From Bacillota bacterium (GTDB lineage Bacteria > Bacillota > Clostridia > Lachnospirales > Lachnospiraceae): a stretch of 18,504 nt of DNA. A program made the translations under genes and the position numbers. Positions within the stretch are counted from its first letter, which is position 1. Every line of letters starts with the position of its first letter. Below are positions 6,788 to 13,918 of the stretch, piece by piece. The stretch covers positions 1 to 18,504 of the forward strand of contig JAEZJW010000145.1 of assembly GCA_023415595.1 (NCBI GenBank). The letters are read 5' to 3'. The notes below the pieces were generated by a model. That model was not told the DNA's origin. It searched no databases and saw only the letters and a program-made list of their open reading frames with translations.

Positions 6788-9382
6788 ATGAAGAAGAATT
6801 TCTTTAAGAAATTGTCCTTCGTTATTGCGCTTGCGATGATCATTTCTACAATCGCACCCGCTGCCGGAGCTTTTGCTGCAACCAGCATTAAGCTCAATGC
6901 TACCAAGAAGTACTTACATCTTGGCGTAGACGGCTCTGACGATTACAATTTCAACATTGTTTCAAAGAAGGGTACAGGTTGGAAGTACTCCTGGGAGTCT
7001 TCTAACGAAGACGTAGCAGTAGTTGACGAGAAGAACGGTGTTGTAACCGCAGCTGGCGTTGGTACTGCAAAAGTAACCGTTTCCATCGTTGACAAAGACG
7101 GTGAAGAGGTTGGAAGTAAGACAGCAACCGTTGTTGTTAGAGATAACATCAAGACAGTTACCATCACTGGCAAGCCTGCTAATGATAAGGCATCCGTTGG
7201 TGTAGCTAATGACTTCAACAGAAGCTTCGTAACAGTATCCGGTAGCACGAAGGTAACTTCCGCTATCACCAGATGGTCCGTATCTCCTGCAACAGGAGCA
7301 ACCATCGATGCTAAGGGCGTATTCACAGCTACAGCAGCTGGTGAGTATACAGTCACAGCAATGTCCTTCCAGTCTGTTGAGAAGTACAATGCATATGTGA
7401 AGGATCCCGTAGCTAACGCAGCTTACTTATTAGACGATGACACCTACAAGTTTACTGTAGCAGCTGCTATGACCGGAGCTAAGCAGAAAGACTTAGACAC
7501 AGTAAATGTTACTTTCAACGCTGCTATGGTAGATGTTGATAAGAACATCGCTGTTTACCAGATCGTAGGCGAGACCCCTGTTAAGCAGGCCGTTGCTAAG
7601 GTTGAGATGGATACAGATAAGAAGGTAGCTTCCGTATCCCTCTATGTTCCTTTCGTAACAGGTGCAACTTACAAGGTTGAGTATACTGGTATGGATTCAG
7701 TATCCTTCAAGGCAGCTACCACAGAGCCCGAAGATGTTACATCCATGACTATCGAAACTAAGGAAGCTGTTATCAATACCGAGACAGATGTTGATGTTAA
7801 GTTATTCAACGCAGAAGGCGTAGAAATTACAACTCCTACCTTACTGACACGCGTTACTATGAGCGCTGCTGGTGAGCTTGGAACTTACTTCAATGAAGCT
7901 GCTCAGACAGTCCTGATCTTTACTAAGGGTACAACAACAGCAGTTAAGGCTGTTTACCACACCTACAAGTATAATACAACTGATGGTGCAGAAGTTGGTA
8001 ATGTTGAGGCAGCTGGTGTTATCACCGGTGTTGATGCCGCTGCAACCAATCTTACAGGCTTAGCAGCTTGGACCATCGTTGATTCTGGCGATCAACCTGA
8101 CTTTGACAAACCGGTACAGGTTATTGCAGCTGATGACACAAACGGTCAGTTACATGTTAAGATTAACACATTAACCGGTACTACCAAGGATGATGTAAAC
8201 AGCTATGATGAAGCTGGAGATTTCGAATTTACAACTTCAGATGACAGTGTATTAATCATTGATCCGACAACCGGTAATTTATTCCCTCTTAAGCAGGGTA
8301 CTGCAGTAGTAGTTGTTAAGTATGCTACTGGCACCGCAACTAAGGTTCCTGTGGCTACCGTAACAGTTACTGTAGGTGCTAAGGCTGCGGCTACTAACTT
8401 CACTTTAAGCGCTTCTCAGTTCAACTTATCCAATGCTGCAGGTCTTGGTGACAGCAAGGATGTTAAGCTTACACTGAAGGATCAGTTTACCAGAGGCTTT
8501 GAGTTCACCAATGTTAAGATCGACAGAATTTCAGCTCCTATCGTAGGTGGTGTAGCTACAACCGATAACATCGTATTCTTATCTGATGGTACTACACCTG
8601 CACTTATCAGCGACAATACTGTAGCTGCAGACGATGAGTACACTCTGGTATTTAACGGTGAGGGTGTTGATGCTGGAACTTATGTATATAAGATTACAGT
8701 TGAGAATATCTCCAGAGTAGTAACAGTAACTGTTAAAGCTCCTAATGGTGTAGCAAGCTATTATGTTCTTGAGCTTGAGTCTACTACAGTGGATATGAAG
8801 GTTGATACCAATACTACATTCCCTGTAAACGTTAATATCCATGTATATGGATATGCTTCAAATGGTGTTAGGGTTTCTGACGAAACATTAGATAGTGTTG
8901 CTGGTGACTACTATGTAGTAGTTGATGCTCCTAACGATCCTAATGGTAACTTTACTGATGACACTAACAACTCTGGCGCATATGCTGTTGTTGATGCCGT
9001 TGCCGGTGAGATTGTAAAGGCACCTATCGGTAGCTACAAGGTAACTGCTTTCAGAACCTTGGATGATAAAGCAATCGGTACAGCATACTTTACAACAACC
9101 GATACTCAGGTTAAGGCAGTTGTGAATGAGATTGATACACGTGCATTTGAAACTGTAGTAACAAGTATTGCTTCAGGTTCTGCTTCATTAATTGCTGCAG
9201 TTGATGAGTGCTTCGACTTCACAATCAATGGAACTCCTGTAGTTGCAGCTGACATTATCGCTGTAGAAGCAACCGGTACATTCACCTCTATCGCTATCAA
9301 GTCAGTTACAGTATTAGAGCATATCGGTGGCAATACACTTGAGCACAAGATTACCGTAGGATTAACAATCAATCAGAAGTAA
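6788..9382 (+). CDS. Secreted Ig-like (Big_2) surface protein, probable S-layer-type
   Basis: An 864-residue secreted protein. It has a classic signal peptide (KK charges, hydrophobic core and a cleavage site after AGAFA, about residue 30). A bacterial Ig-like Big_2 domain follows (about 32-118, with SSNEDVAVVDEKNGVVTAAGVGTAKVTV), and a second lies near 475-531 (TTSDDSVLIIDPTTGNLFPLKQGTAVVVVKYATG). The remainder is repetitive beta-rich, Ala/Thr/Val-rich and acidic sequence with a single cysteine near residue 807. No SLH, CWB2 or LPXTG anchor is visible, so attachment is unexplained. Strong promoter, long leader, consensus AAGGAGG (6771-6777) and a marked preference for codons such as GCT, GTT and GTA point to very high expression, as for an S-layer or major envelope protein. 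That role is inferred. Confidence 0.85.
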   Translation: MKKNFFKKLSFVIALAMIISTIAPAAGAFAATSIKLNATKKYLHLGVDGSDDYNFNIVSKKGTGWKYSWESSNEDVAVVDEKNGVVTAAGVGTAKVTVSIVDKDGEEVGSKTATVVVRDNIKTVTITGKPANDKASVGVANDFNRSFVTVSGSTKVTSAITRWSVSPATGATIDAKGVFTATAAGEYTVTAMSFQSVEKYNAYVKDPVANAAYLLDDDTYKFTVAAAMTGAKQKDLDTVNVTFNAAMVDVDKNIAVYQIVGETPVKQAVAKVEMDTDKKVASVSLYVPFVTGATYKVEYTGMDSVSFKAATTEPEDVTSMTIETKEAVINTETDVDVKLFNAEGVEITTPTLLTRVTMSAAGELGTYFNEAAQTVLIFTKGTTTAVKAVYHTYKYNTTDGAEVGNVEAAGVITGVDAAATNLTGLAAWTIVDSGDQPDFDKPVQVIAADDTNGQLHVKINTLTGTTKDDVNSYDEAGDFEFTTSDDSVLIIDPTTGNLFPLKQGTAVVVVKYATGTATKVPVATVTVTVGAKAAATNFTLSASQFNLSNAAGLGDSKDVKLTLKDQFTRGFEFTNVKIDRISAPIVGGVATTDNIVFLSDGTTPALISDNTVAADDEYTLVFNGEGVDAGTYVYKITVENISRVVTVTVKAPNGVASYYVLELESTTVDMKVDTNTTFPVNVNIHVYGYASNGVRVSDETLDSVAGDYYVVVDAPNDPNGNFTDDTNNSGAYAVVDAVAGEIVKAPIGSYKVTAFRTLDDKAIGTAYFTTTDTQVKAVVNEIDTRAFETVVTSIASGSASLIAAVDECFDFTINGTPVVAADIIAVEATGTFTSIAIKSVTVLEHIGGNTLEHKITVGLTINQK

Positions 9383-9402
9383 TTAAATTACTTTAGATAG
9401 TT

Positions 9403-9434
9403 AAAAGGGGCATGGTTTAGACCATGCCCCTTTT
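9403..9434. terminator. Bidirectional terminator between surface protein and pfl genes
   Basis: A perfect 14-bp stem, AAAAGGGGCATGGT (9403-9416) with 9421-9434, closes on a TTAG loop and has T-runs on both strands. It lies 20 bases after the surface protein stop codon and can also end the convergent pfl transcript. Confidence 0.9.
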
Positions 9435-9446
9435 GGCACTCTATCA

Positions 9447-9489
9447 ATAGATAAGGTGTGGGATTCTGTGAATCCCACACCTTATCTAT
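9447..9489. repeat. Perfect 19-bp hairpin in the convergent gap
   Basis: Bases 9447-9465 and 9471-9489 are exactly complementary around the loop CTGTG. Neither strand has a T-run after it, so it is not a normal intrinsic terminator. It would be a very stable structure in the 3' end of the pfl mRNA, or a backup stop. Confidence 0.8.
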
Positions 9490-9506
9490 GTATGTATGGA
9501 GCCAAA

Positions 9507-9538
9507 CGAATAGCGGAAGCTATCAGGTTAATTATTCG
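9507..9538. repeat. Small hairpin with GGAA tetraloop after pfl
   Basis: TAGC (9511-9514) and GCTA (9519-9522) close on GGAA, a GNRA-type tetraloop when read on the plus strand, and CGAATA (9507-9512) is complementary to TATTCG (9533-9538). The two pairings overlap and may be alternatives. It is a minor structure about 20 bases after the pfl stop codon. Confidence 0.4.
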
Positions 9539-9560
9539 GTATTAGTGCCACATATGGTTG

Positions 9561-11786
9561 CTACAGATTCTCATGGAAGGTACGTGCTATGACTTCCTCC
9601 TGCTGTTTTGCACTTAATGTATTAAAGCGGACCGCATATCCCGATACCCGGATGGTTAGGTTTGGATATTTCTCGGGATGCTCTTTGGCGTCTATCAGCA
9701 GGGAGCGGTTCAGTACATTAACATTCAAATGATGGCCACCCTCCTTAAAATACCCGTCCAGAATACCACATAGATTTTGAATGCGGTTTTCAGGAGTTTT
9801 ACCCAAGGTCTCAGGGGTGATAGTAAAGGTATCGGAGACCCCGTCCCTGCAGTCGTCATAATTAAGCTTCGCTACGGAGAGCAGGGAGGCTAGAGCACCC
9901 ATCCTGTCACGGCCATGCATCGGGTTGGCTCCTGGAGCAAACGGTGCTCCCAGCTTCCTGCCATCAGGGGTGGAACCGGTCTTCTTGCCATAGACCACAT
10001 TACTTGTGATAGTTAAGATGGATAAGGTGTGAATGGATTGGCGATAAGCAGGGTGGCTCTTTAGTTTGGTCATGAACTCATGGACCAGGTTCTGTGCGAT
10101 ACTGTCCACACGGTCATCATTATTCCCATAGGCAGGATATTCTCCCTCAAGGATAAAATCAATAATCAGCCCACGGTCATCCTTAATGGGAGTGACCTTC
10201 GAATATCGGATGGCACTTAAGGAATCAGCTACAACGGATAAGCCGGCGATACCGAAGGCCATGAACCGCTCTACCTCCGTATCATGCAGCGCCATCTGCA
10301 GCTTCTCATAGGCATATTTGTCATGCATGTAATGGATGATGTTCATGGTATTCACATACAGGCCGCAGAGCCAATCCATCATGGAGAGGAGACTCTGCCA
10401 TACCTCATCATAGTTTAAAACGCTTCCTTCGGGATAGGAGTCCGTTTCCGGCCCTACCTGTTCTCCACTGATCTCATCCCGTCCCCCATTTAAGCAGAGC
10501 AGGAGTACCTTTGCCAGGTTACAGCGGGCTCCGAAGAATTGCATCTGCTTACCGAGCTTCATCGCAGATACACAGCAGGCGATACCATAATCATCCCCGT
10601 ATCTGGGACGCATCAGGTCATCATTTTCATATTGAAGAGAATCTGTAGTGATTGACATATTCGCACAATATCTCTTAAAGGATACTGGCAGCTTCTCGGA
10701 CCATAACACAGTGAGATTGGGCTCCGGTGCGGGAGACAGGTTAGTCAGGGTATGGATAAAGCGATAACTGCTCTTGGTTACAAGGCTTTTACCCTGCTCC
10801 GTTATTCCGCCAATGGCTTCTGTAATCCACATAGGATCCCCGGCAAACAGTTCATTGTAATCGGGGGTACGAAGCTGTCTTGCCATACGCAGCTTCAGAA
10901 CAAACTGGTCAATGATTTCCTGAGCGCCGGCTTCATCCAGAATGCCGCACTTCAAATCCCGTTCAAAATAAATATCAAGGAAGGTTGAGATTCTTCCTAA
11001 GGACATCGCAGCGCCGTTCTGCTCCTTGATTGCTCCCAGATATGCAAAGTACAGCCACTGGACAGCCTCACTTGCATTGGTAGCAGGACCGGAGAGATCA
11101 AAACCATAGCCCCTTGCCATCTCCTTCAGCTGTTTCAGGAAGTCAATCTGACGGTATAACTCCTCCAGTGTACGGATGCTTTCTTCTGTCATAGGCTTGT
11201 TGCCTAGCTCTAACTTATCAGCTTCCTTCTGACTGATCAGAGCGTCCAGCCCATAGAGGGGGACCCTGCGGTAATCTCCGATGATTCTGCCCCTGCCATA
11301 GGCATCGGGAAGTCCGGTAATGACGCCGCACTTCCGGGCTTTCTTCATCTCAGGAGTATAGACACGGAAGACTCCGTCATTGTGAGTGGTACGGTATCTG
11401 AAATGCTCCTCCACCTCCTCCGACAAGGTATAACCATAGGCTTCGCAGGATTGTCTGGCCATGCGGATACCACCGAAGGGATTGACGCCCCTGCGTAGGG
11501 GGGCGTCTGTCTGAAAGCCATAGATGATTTCTTTATCACGGTCCAGGTAAGAGGGTGCATAGGTAAGCAGAGAGGATACCACGTCCGTATTGATGGAGAG
11601 AACCCCCTTCTTATGCTCCTCCTCAGACAGCTTAAGGTAAGCTTCGTTCAAGGCTAATGTTCTCTCTGAGGGCGGTTCCAGGAAGCTCTCATCTCCCTCA
11701 TAAGCAGTATAATTCTGCATAATAAAATCTCTGACATCAATTGTTTCCTGCCATCTACCGGGTTTAAAATCATACCATGCGTTCAT
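9561..11786 (-). CDS. pflB: Pyruvate formate-lyase (formate C-acetyltransferase)
   Basis: A 741-residue glycyl-radical enzyme that converts pyruvate and CoA to acetyl-CoA and formate in anaerobic cytoplasm. The active-site cysteine pair is C404-C405 (IACCVSAM), and the radical glycine is G716 in RVSGYAVRF near the C-terminus, followed by the expected VIARTFHENL end. The start is the ATG at 11786 (MNAWYDFKPGRWQ), which matches the family N-terminus and has AAAAGGAG 9 bases upstream. The frame is open further upstream, but that part reads through the riboswitch and terminator, and the in-frame ATG at 11807 lies next to the terminator T-run without a ribosome binding site. No gene for the activating enzyme (pflA) adjoins it on either side. 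Expression is controlled by the upstream ZTP riboswitch. Confidence 0.97.
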   Translation of the reverse strand: MNAWYDFKPGRWQETIDVRDFIMQNYTAYEGDESFLEPPSERTLALNEAYLKLSEEEHKKGVLSINTDVVSSLLTYAPSYLDRDKEIIYGFQTDAPLRRGVNPFGGIRMARQSCEAYGYTLSEEVEEHFRYRTTHNDGVFRVYTPEMKKARKCGVITGLPDAYGRGRIIGDYRRVPLYGLDALISQKEADKLELGNKPMTEESIRTLEELYRQIDFLKQLKEMARGYGFDLSGPATNASEAVQWLYFAYLGAIKEQNGAAMSLGRISTFLDIYFERDLKCGILDEAGAQEIIDQFVLKLRMARQLRTPDYNELFAGDPMWITEAIGGITEQGKSLVTKSSYRFIHTLTNLSPAPEPNLTVLWSEKLPVSFKRYCANMSITTDSLQYENDDLMRPRYGDDYGIACCVSAMKLGKQMQFFGARCNLAKVLLLCLNGGRDEISGEQVGPETDSYPEGSVLNYDEVWQSLLSMMDWLCGLYVNTMNIIHYMHDKYAYEKLQMALHDTEVERFMAFGIAGLSVVADSLSAIRYSKVTPIKDDRGLIIDFILEGEYPAYGNNDDRVDSIAQNLVHEFMTKLKSHPAYRQSIHTLSILTITSNVVYGKKTGSTPDGRKLGAPFAPGANPMHGRDRMGALASLLSVAKLNYDDCRDGVSDTFTITPETLGKTPENRIQNLCGILDGYFKEGGHHLNVNVLNRSLLIDAKEHPEKYPNLTIRVSGYAVRFNTLSAKQQEEVIARTFHENL

Positions 11787-11810
11787 AAGATTAAGCTCCT
11801 TTTCCATAAT

Positions 11811-11853
11811 AAAAAAACCGCCTGGGCATGCGTATTTCACGCTGCCCAGGCGG
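11811..11853 (-). terminator. Riboswitch-controlled intrinsic terminator upstream of pflB
   Basis: On the minus strand CCGCCTGGGCA (11853-11843) pairs perfectly with TGCCCAGGCGG (11828-11818), extended by GCGT/ACGC with a one-base bulge and followed by seven T. The 5' arm is the last conserved strand of the ZTP aptamer, so aptamer folding and termination exclude one another. Confidence 0.93.
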
Positions 11854-11934
11854 TCGACATTCTCATCCGGCTTCCATAGAGGAAGCTTTCTACCGGTCCC
11901 TCGTGGTAACCCACTGATCCGCCAGTTCCGGTAC
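11843..11934 (-). promoter_or_regulatory. ZTP/ZMP riboswitch (pfl motif)
   Basis: On the minus strand the conserved pfl-motif parts appear in order: a P1 stem TACCGG (11928-11933) with CCGGTA (11892-11897), then CTGGCGGATCAGTGGGTTACC and CACGAGGG, a linker with its own small hairpin (GCTTCC/GGAAGC), and finally CCGCCTGGGCA (11843-11853). The class binds the purine-biosynthesis intermediate ZMP and its triphosphate ZTP, alarmones of 10-formyl-tetrahydrofolate shortage, and usually turns genes on when bound. Here it would release pflB from termination, raising formate supply for one-carbon metabolism. Confidence 0.94.
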
Positions 11935-11940
11935 AATTTC

Positions 11941-11969
11941 ATTATAGGTTTGCGGTCTGATGAAGTCAA
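11941..11969 (-). promoter_or_regulatory. Promoter of the pflB transcript
   Basis: On the minus strand TTGACT (11964-11969) and a perfect TATAAT (11941-11946) are 17 bases apart. The predicted transcription start near 11934 coincides with the 5' end of the ZTP aptamer. Confidence 0.85.
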
Positions 11970-12003
11970 TAGCTTGACTCTTCATTAATTCTAATAGAAC
12001 TTA

Positions 12004-12060
12004 TTATCAGTTGTTATAGATTCTGGTTATCTGCCATTATCAATTCTGTTTATCAGCCAT
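12004..12060. repeat. Degenerate 23-bp tandem repeat upstream of the pflB promoter
   Basis: Units at 12004-12026 and 12027-12049 match at 16 of 23 positions (shared TTATC, TTAT and ATTCTG blocks), and a third partial unit (12050-12060) begins TTATCAGCCAT. The array sits about 35 bases upstream of the -35 box and may be an activator or repressor binding array. Confidence 0.5.
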
Positions 12061-12083
12061 ACGGACCGGAACGGTACAGAGGT

Positions 12084-12584
12084 CTATCTGTGATCCATTA
12101 ATTCCTTGATCTGAGGAACCTTTCTGAGGATCGGGAACAGAAGCGTAGCCAGGATAACACCGAGGGCATTCTGTACCAGGTTCAGGGGGACTGATTTTAG
12201 GGCCGAACCGAAATCATATAGGAAGTTCTCAAATATAAAATATCCTGAGGTTACGACAAGTTCACCTATAATCCCGGAAAGGATAATCGTAATAATTTTA
12301 CCCTTCTTATAGATCAGTGCCGGAATCAGGGCCGCCAGAGCCTTAATAATTAAGGTCGCAGCTGCATATTGAGGGTAGCCGGCCAGGAGATCGGCAATCA
12401 TCGAACCGATGCCTGCTGCCAGAGGACCATAGATGGGACCCAGGATGACACCGGACAGAAGAACAAAGGCATCTCCCGGATGGATATAGCCGGTTGGGGT
12501 CGGAAATTTTATTGCCATAGTAGCCACACAGGTCAACGCAGCCATCAAAGCGGCTGTAACATAGATTCGCAGATTCTTATTCAT
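12084..12584 (-). CDS. ECF transporter S component (substrate unassigned)
   Basis: A 166-residue integral membrane protein with five or six hydrophobic segments, the size and pattern of the substrate-binding S subunit of energy-coupling-factor vitamin transporters. The signature stretch is TPTGYIHPGDAFVLLSGVIL (29-48), followed by GPLAAGIGSMIADLLAGYP (53-71), typical of the riboflavin/pyridoxine/hydroxymethylpyrimidine-like S-component families. I cannot tell the vitamin from sequence alone. No EcfA or EcfT gene is nearby, so it probably shares a common ECF module encoded elsewhere (a group II system). The start ATG at 12584 has AGGAGG just upstream. It lies upstream of pflB on the same strand, but pflB has its own promoter. 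Confidence 0.85.
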   Translation of the reverse strand: MNKNLRIYVTAALMAALTCVATMAIKFPTPTGYIHPGDAFVLLSGVILGPIYGPLAAGIGSMIADLLAGYPQYAAATLIIKALAALIPALIYKKGKIITIILSGIIGELVVTSGYFIFENFLYDFGSALKSVPLNLVQNALGVILATLLFPILRKVPQIKELMDHR

Positions 12585-12639
12585 AGGTCCTCCTCATAAT
12601 ATGCTTTGCTTCTATTTGAGCTGATTAATTTTATTAGTG

Positions 12640-12668
12640 ATAATAGCATAGAAATTTCTCTATTACAA
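12640..12668 (-). promoter_or_regulatory. Candidate promoter of the ECF S-component gene
   Basis: On the minus strand TTGTAA (12663-12668) and TATTAT (12640-12645) are separated by 17 bases. Two palindromes overlap it: AGAAATTTCT (12650-12659) inside the spacer and AAGAAATATTTCTT (12667-12680) at the -35 box. These would be well placed for a repressor. Confidence 0.55.
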
Positions 12669-12690
12669 GAAATATTTCTTAATACGATAC

Positions 12691-12705
12691 AATCATATTA
12701 TGATT
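12691..12705. promoter_or_regulatory. Perfect 7-1-7 palindrome, candidate Fur-family site
   Basis: AATCATA-T-TATGATT is a perfect 7-1-7 inverted repeat, the geometry of Fur/Zur/PerR boxes, in the gap between the ECF S gene and the zinc operon. The assignment to a regulator is an inference from geometry and location. Confidence 0.4.
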
Positions 12706-12786
12706 TGCTTTTCGCTCTTTATGTTTGGTTTTGTGAAATTGATTGTTTGCCTTATACGGGGCCCACCTGGGGCATGTCTATACCCG

Positions 12787-12815
12787 TTGACAGAGGGCAA
12801 TACTTATAATATAAT
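12787..12815 (+). promoter_or_regulatory. Promoter of the zinc transporter operon
   Basis: A perfect TTGACA (12787-12792) and TATAAT (12810-12815) are separated by 17 bases. A second TATAAT overlaps at 12805-12810 but is too close to the -35 box. Confidence 0.8.
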
Positions 12816-12822
12816 ATGTAAA

Positions 12823-12837
12823 TGCAAATGAATTGCA
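12823..12837 (+). promoter_or_regulatory. Candidate Zur operator at the znuA transcription start
   Basis: TGCAAAT-G-AATTGCA is a 7-1-7 inverted repeat with one mismatch, lying directly at the predicted transcription start of the zinc operon, the expected place for a zinc-sensing repressor. It does not match the Bacillus Zur consensus closely. Confidence 0.4.
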
Positions 12838-12851
12838 ATTAGGAGGTTAAT

Positions 12852-13814
12852 ATGAAGAAAAAAGCGATCATCTTAATATTGTTAATGATCACTGCAGGTA
12901 TTGCTGGTGGTTTTCTTATATCAGTTTTAAACCGTGGGAATGGAAGAGAAGCCGGTAATGCAGATGCAAGGCTAAAGCTGGTCACTTCTTTTTATCCTAC
13001 CTATATTATGGCACTGAATATTACGGATCAAATACCGGAGCTTAAGGTGGATAGTCTGACCGACTTTACGGCAGGATGCCTGCATGATTATCAGTTGACC
13101 ACGGGAGATATGAAACTGCTCTCTGATGCAGACCTTTTCCTGATGAACGGAGGTGGGATGGAAAGCTACCTCGAGGATGTAACGAAGAATTATCCTGAGC
13201 TTGCCATGGTTAATATCAGCGAGGGAATCGACATGCGGGAAAGCGGAGAACATGAGGGGGAAGTGAATTCCCATGTGTGGCTTGATCCTGCAAGGTATAT
13301 TATTCAGGTAAACCATATGAGGGATGGCTTGATTCAATATATCACAGAACGTTCGGATCTGCCGCAGGAGTATCGGGAGGATACGGTTCAGAGGATAACT
13401 GATAATGCGGAGGAATATATCAGTAAGGTGAAGGAATTGGAGGAGGAGCTTAAGAGGCTCATTCCGAAGATTCAGACAGAGATGGTGCAGCATAAGGTTA
13501 TTATATTCCATGAAGCATTTGCCTATCTTGCCGACCGAGTAGGGCTTACGATTGCCCGTACTGTAGAAATGGAAGACGAATCCGCCTTAAGTGCGGCGGA
13601 AGTTGCAGATATCATCAGTACGGTCAAGAGTGAGGGGATCGGATATCTATTCACAGAGGAACAATACGGAGCATCTATAACGGATAGAATCGTAGAAGAA
13701 ACCTCGGCGAAAGCCTATGTGATAGATTCTGCGGTAACCGGAGACGGCACTAAGGATTCCTATCTGGAAGCAATGAGAAAGAATATGCGTACCCTGGAAG
13801 AAGCATTCCGGTAA
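12852..13814 (+). CDS. znuA: Zinc-type ABC transporter substrate-binding protein
   Basis: A 320-residue extracytoplasmic metal-binding protein of the ZnuA/TroA cluster 9 family. The N-terminal hydrophobic helix (about 5-25) lacks a lipobox cysteine, so it is probably held as a signal anchor rather than a lipoprotein, which is unusual for a Gram-positive member. Expected metal ligands are H78 (GCLHDYQLT), H141 (NSHVWLDP), H220 (IIFHEAFAYLADRVGL) and an acidic residue near D292. The histidine-rich loop of many zinc-specific members is reduced to a short acidic stretch around 131-138, so zinc is likely but manganese is not excluded. The start ATG at 12852 follows AGGAGG. First gene of a three-gene operon. 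Confidence 0.9.
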   Translation: MKKKAIILILLMITAGIAGGFLISVLNRGNGREAGNADARLKLVTSFYPTYIMALNITDQIPELKVDSLTDFTAGCLHDYQLTTGDMKLLSDADLFLMNGGGMESYLEDVTKNYPELAMVNISEGIDMRESGEHEGEVNSHVWLDPARYIIQVNHMRDGLIQYITERSDLPQEYREDTVQRITDNAEEYISKVKELEEELKRLIPKIQTEMVQHKVIIFHEAFAYLADRVGLTIARTVEMEDESALSAAEVADIISTVKSEGIGYLFTEEQYGASITDRIVEETSAKAYVIDSAVTGDGTKDSYLEAMRKNMRTLEEAFR

Positions 13815-13918
13815 ACGCTTCACCCGATAGACTTTATTGAAATTTAGTCATACAATTTCATTTATCCGGGACATGGAACAGTCTTTGAATGATTGTGGTC
13901 CGGTGGAAAGAGGCTGAA

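Noticed and set aside
11787..11969. N-terminal extension of pyruvate formate-lyase by 61 residues
   Set aside because: The open frame runs through the -35/-10 boxes, the ZTP aptamer and the terminator. The family N-terminus and a good ribosome binding site place the start at 11786. The intermediate ATG at 11807 directly follows the terminator T-run.
12606..12809. Small plus-strand open frame between the ECF S gene and znuA
   Set aside because: It covers both promoters and several palindromes, has no ribosome binding site and no protein-like composition.
13889..13918. Ten-residue longer znuC
   Set aside because: No convincing ribosome binding site precedes the ATG at 13889. AAGAGG is correctly spaced before 13919.
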